Part shown: piece by piece, positions 8,392 through 16,825 of the stretch
How the letters are laid out: each line of letters begins with the position of its first letter
How positions within the stretch are numbered: position 1 is the first letter of the stretch
Source of the DNA: UBA3910 sp002391465
GTDB lineage: Bacteria; Bacillota; Limnochordia; Darwinibacteriales; Darwinibacteriaceae
Assembly: GCA_030054835.1 (NCBI GenBank)
Contig: JASGVS010000035.1
Span: 1-64,000 of the forward strand
Reading direction: 5' to 3'
DNA: 64,000 nt
Made by a program: the position numbers and the translations under genes
The notes under the pieces: model-generated
The model's input: the letters and a program-made list of their open reading frames with translations, nothing else
The model's database searches: none
Told to the model about the DNA's origin: nothing

Positions 8392-9213
8392 TTAGATCAT
8401 GCTCAAAAGAACGACCAACACACCTACAAACCAAGTGTAGTAGGAAAACCAAACCAATCTGCCCCGCTTAATCAAACTCAAAAGTAGGCGGATCGCCATA
8501 TAGCCCGTCACAGCAGAGGCAATAAGCCCGGCAAGGATCGGGCCTACGCCCAGCACTGACCCTGACTCGGCCAGATCACCTAGGGTGAAAACCAGAGCAC
8601 CCAAAATGGCAGGAATACTGAGCAAAAAGGAAAAACGGGCTGCCTTCTCCCGCTCCATGCCCCTGAGCAGCCCAACGGAAATCGTGGTACCGGAACGAGA
8701 TAGACCGGGTATGACGGCCGCTGCTTGCCCAATACCAATCAAAACAGCATCGAGGGCCGAGGGTTTCTTCACCGGGCCGCTCTGCACCTTTACACGCTGG
8801 CTGAAAAAGAGAATGGTACCGGTAAGAATGAGCATTAAGCCAACAACCAGGCTGCTTTGGAAAAGGCTTTCTATCTGTTTCCGGAATGTCAACGCCATCA
8901 CCACAACTGGCAGCGTAGCCAGTACCAGGTTGAGCAAAAGTCTGCAGCCCGGATCCGTCTTGACTAGTTCGGCAGCTTGCCCTGGGTTTTGCACCAGCTT
9001 GAAAAAGGCTTTGAACAAAAGCTGCACATCCTGCCAATAAACGGCACACACAGCCAAGAGAGTGCCCACATGCACCACTACTTCGAAAACTAATGCGGGG
9101 TTCTCAAGTCTCAACAGTTGGGAAAAGAGCACCAGATGCCCGGAGGAACTTACCGGAAGGAATTCGGTCAAGCCTTGAATGAGACCGAGGAAAACTGCTT
9201 CAAGAATGGTCAT
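8392..9213 (-). CDS. uppP: Undecaprenyl-diphosphate phosphatase
   Basis: UppP (BacA) removes a phosphate from undecaprenyl diphosphate, regenerating the lipid carrier for cell-wall synthesis, and confers bacitracin tolerance. The 273-residue membrane protein has the two active-site blocks EFLPVSSSGHLVL (residues 17-29) and PGLSRSGTTIS (about 165-175), each between hydrophobic segments. It lies 11 bp downstream of the Na/Pi-type transporter gene. Confidence 0.96.
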   Translation of the reverse strand: MTILEAVFLGLIQGLTEFLPVSSSGHLVLFSQLLRLENPALVFEVVVHVGTLLAVCAVYWQDVQLLFKAFFKLVQNPGQAAELVKTDPGCRLLLNLVLATLPVVVMALTFRKQIESLFQSSLVVGLMLILTGTILFFSQRVKVQSGPVKKPSALDAVLIGIGQAAAVIPGLSRSGTTISVGLLRGMEREKAARFSFLLSIPAILGALVFTLGDLAESGSVLGVGPILAGLIASAVTGYMAIRLLLSLIKRGRLVWFSYYTWFVGVLVVLLSMI

Positions 9214-9224
9214 GGCGTTACCCC

Positions 9225-10202
9225 CTAATCTCCCTTATTATTCTTTGCCGCACCACCGATTCCTGCCCCCCACCAGGCAAGGCGGGCAAGATAATCCAAA
9301 AAGGGCAAGGCAAGGACTGCCGTGAGGACGTTAAAAAGGGTATGGGCATGGGCGATCCGCCGGGCGGGATCACTGGACAGTCTGCTGACCACCCCAAGGA
9401 AAGCCGGGAACAGAGGAAGTACGAGCAGCACTCCACCCAAATTAAAAAAGAGATCAGCCAAGGCAGTGGCCAGGCTTTCCCTGTTGCGACCGATACTGGC
9501 TATTAGGGTGGTGACCACAGTCCCGATGTTGCTGCCTAGGGCGATGGCCGTGGCCGGGGCTAGCGAAATGAAGCCTGTTCTGGCCAAGCCCACCACCAAT
9601 CCGGTTACTGCGCTGCTGGACTGGACAAGGGCAGTCAGAACAAGACCAAACAGACACGCCAAAAGGGGCGTGTCTGTGAGCTGGTACAGTATGGAGTGAA
9701 CCAAGGGGAGTTGTAGGAGTGGGGTTAAGGTTGAGGTAACAACGGTGAGACCGAAAAGGGCAGAACCCAAACCGAAAAGAACCCGGCCCACTGAGTTCAT
9801 ACGGGGTAGAAAGGTTAGGAGAAATCCCAATGCCAGAAGGGGCAGAGCTGCGTATTCCAAGCGAAAGGCCACAATTTGGGCAGTTAGGGTTGTCCCTATG
9901 TTCGCTCCCAGGATAATGCCGAACGCCTGTGGCAGGCCGATCACACCAGTGTCAACTAACACTACCATCGCGGCAGCCACAGCGCTGCTGCTCTGCACCA
10001 AACAGGTGCTGAACAGTCCCGCCAGTACGCTTCTGGCCTTTGTTGCTGTCAACCGTACCAGAAGCAGTCTGAGGCGGAAACCCACCACCGCTTCCAAGGC
10101 TGCACCCATAATCTTGAGTCCACCGAGGAACAGGCCCATACCTGCCGCTAAAAAGGGGAAAAACAATGAAATTCTCATATGACAGGATATGAGAATTTCC
10201 AC
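9225..10202 (-). CDS. Na/Pi-cotransporter-family membrane protein
   Basis: The 325-residue protein shows the two inverted Na/Pi-II repeats: VQSSSAVAAAMV...GANIGTT and VQSSSAVTGLVV...GSNIGTVVTT. Related proteins import phosphate with sodium; this short form lacks the C-terminal PhoU-like domain of many bacterial homologues. The first possible start is GTG at 10202, with an ATG at 10178; neither has a clear ribosome site. Both fall in or beside a perfect 10-bp inverted repeat (10171-10196). Substrate is inferred from the family only. Confidence 0.85.
   Translation of the reverse strand: MEILISCHMRISLFFPFLAAGMGLFLGGLKIMGAALEAVVGFRLRLLLVRLTATKARSVLAGLFSTCLVQSSSAVAAAMVVLVDTGVIGLPQAFGIILGANIGTTLTAQIVAFRLEYAALPLLALGFLLTFLPRMNSVGRVLFGLGSALFGLTVVTSTLTPLLQLPLVHSILYQLTDTPLLACLFGLVLTALVQSSSAVTGLVVGLARTGFISLAPATAIALGSNIGTVVTTLIASIGRNRESLATALADLFFNLGGVLLVLPLFPAFLGVVSRLSSDPARRIAHAHTLFNVLTAVLALPFLDYLARLAWWGAGIGGAAKNNKGD
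10171..10196. repeat. Perfect 10-bp inverted repeat at the transporter start
   Basis: ATTCTCATAT (10171-10180) and ATATGAGAAT (10187-10196) are exact inverted copies around a 6-nt spacer. The repeat covers the ATG at 10178 and the first codons after the GTG at 10202. It could be a DNA operator or an mRNA hairpin that hides the start; there is no T-run after it, so it is not an intrinsic terminator. Confidence 0.7.
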
Positions 10203-10211
10203 ACAGTTAGA

Positions 10212-10424
10212 CTAGGGCATACGCAAAATAGAGCCAGGCTGGTTGTCTGCCGCCAAGTAATCGTTTGGATTGGAGCTTATTACCCTTACCACCTTTGCTT
10301 CAAAATCCCCGCACATTTCCACTTCCATCAAAACCCCATTTCGCACCACATGAGTAGTAGGGGGAATTTCCTCCTCAAGGCCATCATACACGTCTTCCAA
10401 AGGTAGTACCGTGTATAGAATCAT
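10212..10424 (-). CDS. ylzJ: YlzJ-like protein
   Basis: This is a 70-residue protein beginning MILYTVLPLEDVYDG and ending with the segment EAKVVRVISSNPNDYL, as in the YlzJ-like family. No biochemical function is known. It overlaps the end of tepA by 4 bp (ATGA) and occupies the same place as B. subtilis ylzJ, directly downstream of tepA. Confidence 0.85.
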   Translation of the reverse strand: MILYTVLPLEDVYDGLEEEIPPTTHVVRNGVLMEVEMCGDFEAKVVRVISSNPNDYLAADNQPGSILRMP

Positions 10425-11122
10425 TGATCATCACCTGAGGATCGTTTAGCTACCAGCTCTGATAGGCGCTGGAGTGCAGTGGACACCCCACCCACCTCAT
10501 CAATTAGGCCAACGTTCACCGCCTCTTCCCCCACCAATACGGTACCCACATCCCGCACCAGTTCACCTGTGCGGAACATGAGCTCGCGTAAAACCTCGGT
10601 CCCAACCCGGGAATGGCGTACAATGAAGCGAATCACCCGTTCCTGCATCTTATCCAGGTATTCATAGGTTTGGGGCACACCGATAACTAGACCGCTGAGG
10701 CGGATGGGATGGATGGTCATGGTGGCCGTTTCGGAGATGATGGAGTGGTCGGCGGCCACCGCAATAGGTGCTCCGATGGAGTGCCCCCCACCCAATACAA
10801 GCGATACTACCGGCGTGCGCATCGTCTTCAGCATCTCGGCAATGGCCAGGCCTGCCTCAATGTCACCGCCCACTGTGTTTAAGATGACCAGCAGTCCCTT
10901 GATTTTGGGATTCTGCTCAATGGCCACCAGCTGCGGGATCACGTGCTCGTATTTCGTCGTCTTATTGCGGGGCGGCAGAACCATATGCCCTTCGATTTGA
11001 CCAATAATTGTTAGGCAGTGGAAGGGCGTCCCTTCCTCAGCCGCAGTGGGCAGTTCCGTTTGACCCAACTCTTTGATTGTCTCCATTTCAGTTTCTTCCC
11101 TAGGTTTTTCATCCTGCTCCAA
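10421..11122 (-). CDS. tepA: ClpP-family protease TepA
   Basis: TepA is a ClpP/SppA-like serine protease, reported in Bacillus to aid protein export and spore small-acid-soluble-protein turnover. Family blocks are HCLTIIGQIEGH, NTVGGDIEAGLAIAEML, and GGGHSIGAPIA, which contains the candidate nucleophile Ser. An open frame starts at 11146 inside a terminator-like hairpin. TTG at 11122 is chosen because AAGGAGG sits 8 nt upstream, giving 233 residues; an ATG at 11086 is also possible. It follows rnj and overlaps ylzJ. Confidence 0.9.
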   Translation of the reverse strand: MEQDEKPREETEMETIKELGQTELPTAAEEGTPFHCLTIIGQIEGHMVLPPRNKTTKYEHVIPQLVAIEQNPKIKGLLVILNTVGGDIEAGLAIAEMLKTMRTPVVSLVLGGGHSIGAPIAVAADHSIISETATMTIHPIRLSGLVIGVPQTYEYLDKMQERVIRFIVRHSRVGTEVLRELMFRTGELVRDVGTVLVGEEAVNVGLIDEVGGVSTALQRLSELVAKRSSGDDQ

Positions 11123-11124
11123 AG

Positions 11125-11169
11125 AAAAACCCTCCTTCCCTATCATAGCTAGTATGATAAGAAAGGAGG
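11125..11169 (-). terminator. Terminator-like hairpin that contains the tepA ribosome site
   Basis: Arms 11131-11147 and 11153-11169 pair at 15 of 17 positions around a 5-nt loop, followed on the minus strand by GTTTTTC. It lies between the rnj stop and the tepA start. The 3' arm contains AAGGAGG, the probable tepA ribosome site, so one structure could both attenuate rnj-tepA transcription and limit tepA translation. Confidence 0.75.
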
Positions 11170-11187
11170 ATGCTTAAACACTCACTG

Positions 11188-12855
11188 CTAGATTTCCATA
11201 ATTATGGGCAGGATCATGGGCCTACGCTTGTTTTTCTCCCAGATATACCGGTTCAAGCTGTCGCGTATAGCACTCTTTAAAGCTCCCCACTCCGTGATGT
11301 TCTGGGCCATACAGGCATCCAGCGCTTCTTTCGCCTTCAGCCTAGCCTCTTCCATCAGCTCTTCCGATTCCCGGACGTATACGAAACCCCGAGAAACAAG
11401 ATCTGGGCCGGCCACGATTTTCCCCTGCTGCCTGTCTACTGTGACAACAACAATTACAATCCCATCGGTGGACAGCTGACGCCTGTCCCGCAGAACGATG
11501 TTGCCCACATCGCCCACGCCCAGACCATCAACAAAGACCTGTCCCGCCTGCACCCGATCCCTGATGCGAACTCCTTCGGCAGAAAACTCCACCGGAAGCC
11601 CAATCTCACCTATGATGATGTTATCCTTGGGAACCCCAGTAGCCTCTGCCAGCTCAGCGTGCTTGAGCAGCATTCGGTGCTCGCCGTGGATGGGAATGAA
11701 ATACTTTGGTTTACACAGGTTCAGGAGCAGCTTCAGTTCTTCCTGCTGGGCATGGCCCGAAGTGTGTATCCCCAAGTGTGGCTCGTAGTGCACCTTTGCA
11801 CCTTCTTTAAACAGCTGGTTGATGATCCGTCCCACCGATTTTTCGTTGCCCGGAATGGGTGTTGCGGAAATGATTACCGTATCGCCCGGTTCAATGGTAA
11901 TACGGTGGTGCTCAGCCATGGCCATCCTGCTTAGGGCAGCCATAGGCTCTCCCTGACTTCCGGTGGTTATGATCACAGCCTGTTCCCGTGGGAGACGCTC
12001 TAGTTCATCTAGCTCGACCAAAAGTCCAGCGGGAATATCTAAGTAACCCAATTCACTGGCCACTTCCACTACGCGGATCATACTTCGCCCAGTCACGCTC
12101 ACCTTGCGATTTTCCCGCTCGGCCGCATCGAAGATCTGTTGGAGACGGTGAACGTTAGACGCAAAGGTTGCAACTAGGATCCGCCCCTCTGCGTTGCTGA
12201 AAAGCTGCCGGAACGTTTCTCCCACAGACTTTTCAGAGGCGGTGTAACCAGGCCTTTCCGCATTGGTTGAGTCAGACAAAAGACACAAAACACCTTTTTG
12301 ACCCAACTCGGCAAATTTGTGGAAATCAGCGGGTCTGCCATCATAGGGCGTCTGATCGAACTTGAAGTCGCTGCTGTATACAATTACGCCAAGGGGCGTG
12401 TGGAACGCCAAGGCTACGACTCCTGCAATACTGTGATTTACATGGATGAATTCTATGTCGAAGTTCCCCACTTGAATGCGCTGACCAGCTGTGATCTCCC
12501 GCAGATCTGCGACCCGTTCTAATCCGTGCTCGTTCAACTTAACCCGCAGAAGCCCCAAGGTCAACTTGGTGCCGTAAACGGGCACATTCAATTTGCGCAA
12601 CACATAGGGGACACCGCCGATGTGGTCCTCATGTCCGTGCGTGAGGAAAATGCCTTTAACCCTTTCAGCATTCTCAAGTAAGTAGGTGATATCCGGGATC
12701 ACCAAGTCTACCCCTGGCATATCGTCTTCCGGGAACATAACGCCAACGTCTATTACCACAATGTCGTCGCCTATCTCGACCAGCGTCATATTCTTGCCGA
12801 TCTCGCCCAAACCGCCTAGGGGAAGGATTCGTATTCTATTTTTTTCTTTCAACAT
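11188..12855 (-). CDS. rnj: Ribonuclease J
   Basis: RNase J is a metallo-beta-lactamase/beta-CASP nuclease with 5'-exo and endonuclease activity in mRNA and rRNA processing. The 555-residue protein has the metal motif HGHEDHIGG (about residue 75), the beta-CASP segments TGRSM and SGHAQQEEL, and a C-terminal dimerisation domain. In Bacillus one of two RNase J genes lies at this place between dapA and tepA. GGAGGTG is 13 nt upstream of the ATG, unusually far. Transcription likely begins at the promoter at 12971-12999. Confidence 0.96.
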   Translation of the reverse strand: MLKEKNRIRILPLGGLGEIGKNMTLVEIGDDIVVIDVGVMFPEDDMPGVDLVIPDITYLLENAERVKGIFLTHGHEDHIGGVPYVLRKLNVPVYGTKLTLGLLRVKLNEHGLERVADLREITAGQRIQVGNFDIEFIHVNHSIAGVVALAFHTPLGVIVYSSDFKFDQTPYDGRPADFHKFAELGQKGVLCLLSDSTNAERPGYTASEKSVGETFRQLFSNAEGRILVATFASNVHRLQQIFDAAERENRKVSVTGRSMIRVVEVASELGYLDIPAGLLVELDELERLPREQAVIITTGSQGEPMAALSRMAMAEHHRITIEPGDTVIISATPIPGNEKSVGRIINQLFKEGAKVHYEPHLGIHTSGHAQQEELKLLLNLCKPKYFIPIHGEHRMLLKHAELAEATGVPKDNIIIGEIGLPVEFSAEGVRIRDRVQAGQVFVDGLGVGDVGNIVLRDRRQLSTDGIVIVVVTVDRQQGKIVAGPDLVSRGFVYVRESEELMEEARLKAKEALDACMAQNITEWGALKSAIRDSLNRYIWEKNKRRPMILPIIMEI

Positions 12856-12902
12856 GCAGTTTTATGCACCTCCAGTACAACTATGACTAAATTTGACAGT
12901 AA

Positions 12903-12935
12903 AAGAAAACCACCCTCCGGTCGCACACGGTGGTT
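12903..12935 (-). promoter_or_regulatory. Leader hairpin upstream of rnj
   Basis: AACCACC/GGTGGTT (12908-12914 with 12929-12935) forms a 7-bp stem followed on the minus strand by TTCTTTT. It lies in the roughly 110-nt untranslated leader of rnj and looks like a weak terminator or a stabilising hairpin, as expected if RNase J controls its own mRNA. Confidence 0.5.
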
Positions 12936-12970
12936 GAACTTCACTAACCGAACAAGTCACGTATTTATAT

Positions 12971-12999
12971 ATTATACACAAGTGGCAGAGATTAATCAA
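12971..12999 (-). promoter_or_regulatory. Sigma-A promoter of rnj
   Basis: TTGATT (12994-12999) and TATAAT (12971-12976) are separated by 17 bp. It lies just downstream of the dapA terminator, so rnj can be transcribed independently of the dap/dpa operon. Confidence 0.75.
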
Positions 13000-13002
13000 A
13001 TA

Positions 13003-13041
13003 AAAGGAAAACCCCGCCCGGCGATTGCTGCCAAGCGGGGA
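13003..13041 (-). terminator. Terminator after dapA
   Basis: CCCCGC/GCGGGG arms (13012-13017 with 13035-13040) with further pairing inside, followed on the minus strand by TTTTCCTTTT. It sits directly downstream of the dapA stop codon and ends the dapB-to-dapA operon. Confidence 0.8.
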
Positions 13042-13050
13042 GTTTCTTCC

Positions 13051-13932
13051 TTACGAACCCAATCCCAATTTGAACAGGACATCCTTGATCCTCTGTGCTT
13101 CCGCTTCAGTAAGATCAACCAAGGGCAAACGGAGCGGGCCCGTTTCGAACCCAACATACTCAAGAGCCCGTTTGACGGGCACAGGATTTGTTGTCAAAAA
13201 CATCGCTTTAAAGAGGGGCATGAGTTTGAGATGGATCTCCAAAGCATCCTCTGTCCTGCCCTGAAGGAAGGCGTCGATCATTGCCTTAATCTCCCGTCCC
13301 ACTAGGTGGGACACAACGCTCACAACCCCTGCACCCCCCACAGCCAAGATGGGAAGGGTCAGGGAGTCATCACCGGAGTAGATCAAGAAATCCTCCGGTA
13401 CCATTGTCTTCAAAAGACTAACCTGATCCAAGCTCCCACTTGCCTCTTTAATGGCTACTATGTTTTCGATTTCTGCTAAGCGGGCCACCGTCTCGGGCAG
13501 GATATTGGAGTTGGTCCTACCGGGAACGTTATAAAGCATGACGGGCAAGGAAGTACTTTCCGCCACTGCTCTGAAGTGCTGATAGAGTCCCTCTTGAGAA
13601 GGCTTGTTGTAATAGGGTGCGACAAGCATAATACCGTCCACACCGGCGCTTTCTGCTGCCTTGGTCAAGGTAATACTGTCCTGGGTGCAGTTAGAGCCCG
13701 TTCCCGCAATAATCTCAATCTGCCCACCCAGAGCATCTGTAACCTCTGCGAACAGCTTCGCCTTCTCGTCAAAACTCAATGTTGGGCTCTCGCCCGTAGT
13801 GCCGCTCAAAACCACCCCGTCCGAGCCATTCTCTGCTAGACGCTGGGCCAAGGCCACAGCGGCCATATAGTTTACGGAGCCGTCCTTATGCATGGGGGTG
13901 ACCATTGCGGTAAAGAGCTGACCTGACTTCAT
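13051..13932 (-). CDS. dapA: 4-hydroxy-tetrahydrodipicolinate synthase
   Basis: DapA condenses pyruvate with aspartate semialdehyde at the branch to diaminopimelate, lysine and dipicolinate. The 293-residue TIM-barrel protein has GTTGESPTL near residue 45, the catalytic Tyr in LYNVPGRT, and the Schiff-base Lys in VAIKEASG. AGGAGG precedes the ATG. It is the last gene of dapB-dpaA-dpaB-asd-dapG-dapA. Confidence 0.97.
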   Translation of the reverse strand: MKSGQLFTAMVTPMHKDGSVNYMAAVALAQRLAENGSDGVVLSGTTGESPTLSFDEKAKLFAEVTDALGGQIEIIAGTGSNCTQDSITLTKAAESAGVDGIMLVAPYYNKPSQEGLYQHFRAVAESTSLPVMLYNVPGRTNSNILPETVARLAEIENIVAIKEASGSLDQVSLLKTMVPEDFLIYSGDDSLTLPILAVGGAGVVSVVSHLVGREIKAMIDAFLQGRTEDALEIHLKLMPLFKAMFLTTNPVPVKRALEYVGFETGPLRLPLVDLTEAEAQRIKDVLFKLGLGS

Positions 13933-13944
13933 CGATTTTACCTC

Positions 13945-15168
13945 CTAAATCCGATCAAGTTGAAATTCATTGTGCAACGCACGCACTGCACGGGACAGAT
14001 GTTCCTCCAATATCAAACAGGAAATGTTGGCGTGCGAGTCAGTTGTCTGAAAGATAGGGATATATTCCGATTCTAAGCAGTTTACGACCCTAGCCATGAC
14101 GCCGGGGACACCGTGCATTCCTGCTCCAACCACCGATACTTTGGCAAATCCTACCTCGATCTTAACATCTAAGTCCAAAGGCGTCAAAACTTCACGCGCT
14201 ACCGCTACCTGTTCCTCATCGATAATGAAGGCGATAAGTTCGGACGATAGGAAAATCAGATCAATACTCACGCCAGCGTCAGCAAGCATTTGGAATATTC
14301 TCTTTGTTACACTTGATTTATGGAAGTCATCCTGCCCGGATATCTTCACCTGAGCTCGCCGGCTTAGATGGGCGATGCCTGTCACCACCCGGTCACCGAT
14401 TCGTTCACCGCCCCGCTGCTTCACGCCGTGGCCAATGACAGTCCCACTGCCCGAGTCCGCAAGGGAGAGAATTTGGATTGGAATCCCCTCTTCCATACTG
14501 ATCTCGGCAGCCCGGGGATGGAGGACTTTAGCCCCCATATGGGCAAGCTCCACAACTTCCCTGTAGGAAAGCGATTTGAGGGTGGCAGCCTCCGGCACAA
14601 GCTTAGGATCTGCCGTTTTCACCCCGTCCACATCGGTGTAGATCTCCAGACGCTCTGCTTTCAAGGCCACACCGAGTACCGCGGCGGTGGTATCACTGCC
14701 TCCCCTACCAAGGGTTGTTACTGCCCCGGCCTCGGTCACTCCTTGGAAACCGGCTACAACCGGAACCTTCCCTTCCCGCAGAACAGACAGGAGACGCTCA
14801 CTCTCCACCCCTACCACGCGAGCACTTCCGTGGGTATCGTCGGTGTAAATCCCACACTGCCAGCCAGTCATGGCAACTGCAGACAGGCCTAAACGGTTTA
14901 ACCCTTCAGCAAAGACAGCTGCCGCGATTACTTCACCACAAGAGAGAAGAAGGTCGGTGTTGGCGCCGGCCGCCTCTGGATTGGTCCCATGGAGAAGGTC
15001 GAGCAGAGTGTCAGTGGCGTAGGGCTCACCCCTTCGACCCATGGCGGATACGACTACAACCGGGCTGTATCCCGCCTGGGCGGTCGCCCATACCCTTTCA
15101 TATGCCATTTCCCGGTCAGCCTGGGAAGCGAGGGATGTGCCCCCAAACTTCTGGATGATTGTGCGCAC
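13945..15168 (-). CDS. dapG: Aspartate kinase, DapG type
   Basis: Aspartokinase phosphorylates aspartate, the first step to DAP, lysine and dipicolinate. The 407-residue protein starts with the kinase motif IIQKFGGTSLA, contains VAGFQGVTEAG and LGRGGSDTTA, and ends with two ACT domains (about 265-405). Start is GTG, with GGGGTGA of the asd stop region serving as ribosome site. The order asd-dapG-dapA equals the B. subtilis spoVF-asd-dapG-dapA operon, where DapG feeds peptidoglycan and spore DPA synthesis. Confidence 0.95.
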   Translation of the reverse strand: MRTIIQKFGGTSLASQADREMAYERVWATAQAGYSPVVVVSAMGRRGEPYATDTLLDLLHGTNPEAAGANTDLLLSCGEVIAAAVFAEGLNRLGLSAVAMTGWQCGIYTDDTHGSARVVGVESERLLSVLREGKVPVVAGFQGVTEAGAVTTLGRGGSDTTAAVLGVALKAERLEIYTDVDGVKTADPKLVPEAATLKSLSYREVVELAHMGAKVLHPRAAEISMEEGIPIQILSLADSGSGTVIGHGVKQRGGERIGDRVVTGIAHLSRRAQVKISGQDDFHKSSVTKRIFQMLADAGVSIDLIFLSSELIAFIIDEEQVAVAREVLTPLDLDVKIEVGFAKVSVVGAGMHGVPGVMARVVNCLESEYIPIFQTTDSHANISCLILEEHLSRAVRALHNEFQLDRI

Positions 15169-15172
15169 AGCA

Positions 15173-16204
15173 TCACCCCATTTTCCGGACGTAGTACTCC
15201 GCGATCTGCACCGCGTTGAGAGCTGCGCCTTTCCTTATCTGGTCGCCCACAACCCAGAGGTTTAACCCGTTTTCCACCGTAAGATCCCTACGGATCCTGC
15301 CCACATAAACAGCATCCTGATTGGATGTAAAAAGCGGCATGGGATATTCCTGCTTACTGATATCATCGATAACCTCAACACCGGGAGCGTTAGCTAAGAG
15401 CTCTCGGCATTCCTCTGGCGAGAGGGGTTCCACCGTTTCAACGTTAATGCTTTCGCTGTGGGAACGCATGACCGGGACGCGGATAGTGGTGGGAGTAACT
15501 CTAAAGTCAGGATCGCCAAACAGCTTCTGGGTCTCCCGCACCATCTTCCATTCTTCCAGTGTATAACCTTCCTCAGAGAAATCATCGATCTGAGGCAGTA
15601 GGTTAAAAGCAATGGGATAGTGTTTGTCACCGCCTGCAAAGGGTAAAATGTGAGCCTCTAGCTCGCGGCCCATCACATAATCCTCGGTCTGACGGCGCAG
15701 TTCGTCCATGGCCCGACCGCCTGCCCCCGATACAGCCTGGTAAGTTGAAACTACCACCCGTTTGATGCCAGCCCGATCTAGGATTGGCTTTAACACGAGA
15801 GCCATAATGATTGTAGAACAGTTGGGGTTGGAAATGATGCCCTGATGGTTAAGAACCTCATCACCGTTAATCTCCGGTACAATTAGGGGCACATCATCGC
15901 GCAGACGAAAGGCGCTCGTGTTGTCAATCACTAAAGCACCGACATCGACGGCAACCTGCGCCCATTCTTTGCTCACGGATCCACCTGCGGCGAAAAAGGC
16001 GATATCCACATCACGAAACCCCTCTGCCGACACTTCCTGTACAGCGTATTCCTTACCACCAACCAGAACCCTAGTCCCAGCGGAACGGGGGGACGAAAGG
16101 AGTGTTAGATTCTTGATGGGGAATTCCCTCTCCACCAAAATATCGAGCAACTCCTGCCCGACCATGCCGGTTGCTCCTAATATTGCCACATTAAAAGCTT
16201 TCAT
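15173..16204 (-). CDS. asd: Aspartate-semialdehyde dehydrogenase
   Basis: Asd reduces aspartyl phosphate with NADPH to aspartate semialdehyde. The 343-residue protein has the Rossmann motif GATGMVGQELL, the catalytic Cys in NPNCSTI (about residue 130), and RVPVMRSHSESI near 240. AAAGGAG lies 9 nt upstream of the ATG. It is located between dpaB and dapG in the operon. Confidence 0.97.
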   Translation of the reverse strand: MKAFNVAILGATGMVGQELLDILVEREFPIKNLTLLSSPRSAGTRVLVGGKEYAVQEVSAEGFRDVDIAFFAAGGSVSKEWAQVAVDVGALVIDNTSAFRLRDDVPLIVPEINGDEVLNHQGIISNPNCSTIIMALVLKPILDRAGIKRVVVSTYQAVSGAGGRAMDELRRQTEDYVMGRELEAHILPFAGGDKHYPIAFNLLPQIDDFSEEGYTLEEWKMVRETQKLFGDPDFRVTPTTIRVPVMRSHSESINVETVEPLSPEECRELLANAPGVEVIDDISKQEYPMPLFTSNQDAVYVGRIRRDLTVENGLNLWVVGDQIRKGAALNAVQIAEYYVRKMG

Positions 16205-16222
16205 GCTAAATCGCTCCTTTAG

Positions 16223-16825
16223 TTAACGTACTCTTCTTAATTTCCTTTCGATAATCATAGGCTGAAGTTGCTGGTATTGCAACGCTTTTTCTATCGTTTC
16301 TGGGATCAATTCCATGTCTGCCACCAAAGAACGGGGTTTTTCACCGGGATTGTCCTGGCCCATCGGCACGAAATAAACATTGGGTGTACTCAGCAAAACC
16401 CCAATATTCTTTGCATTCAACCCCAGGGCATCATTGGTGGAGATGGCCAAAACCAAGGGCTTACCGTTACGTAGGTGTGCCTTGGCCGCCATTAAAACTG
16501 CACTGTCCGTAATGGCATTAGCCAGCTTTGCACAGGTGTTACCTGTACAGGGAGCGATAATCAAACAGTCCAACACTTTGGATGGGCCCAAAGGCTCTGC
16601 CTCCACAATTGTCTTGACAACAGGCCTCTCTGCTAATCGTTCGAACTGCCCCAGGATGTCAACAGCCCGTCCAAAGCGGGTGTCAAAGGAAGCAACTGTC
16701 TCTGAGGCAATGGGATAGATCTGGGCTCCCCACTCCTTCAACCTCTCAATCTGGGGCCAGATCTCCTCATAGGTGCAGTGGCTGCCCGTCAAGGCAAATC
16801 CTATATTCTTACCCTTAAGTCTCAT
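16223..16825 (-). CDS. dpaB: Dipicolinate synthase subunit B
   Basis: DpaB (SpoVFB) is the flavoprotein-like subunit of the enzyme that oxidises 4-hydroxy-tetrahydrodipicolinate to dipicolinic acid in the mother cell. The 200-residue protein starts with GKNIGFALTGSHCTYEE and has the flavoprotein-type segment IIAPCTGNTCAKLANAI. It overlaps the end of dpaA by 11 bp. Presence of DpaAB means dipicolinate is made here by the dedicated synthase and not by the EtfA-dependent route of many clostridia. Confidence 0.95.
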   Translation of the reverse strand: MRLKGKNIGFALTGSHCTYEEIWPQIERLKEWGAQIYPIASETVASFDTRFGRAVDILGQFERLAERPVVKTIVEAEPLGPSKVLDCLIIAPCTGNTCAKLANAITDSAVLMAAKAHLRNGKPLVLAISTNDALGLNAKNIGVLLSTPNVYFVPMGQDNPGEKPRSLVADMELIPETIEKALQYQQLQPMIIERKLRRVR

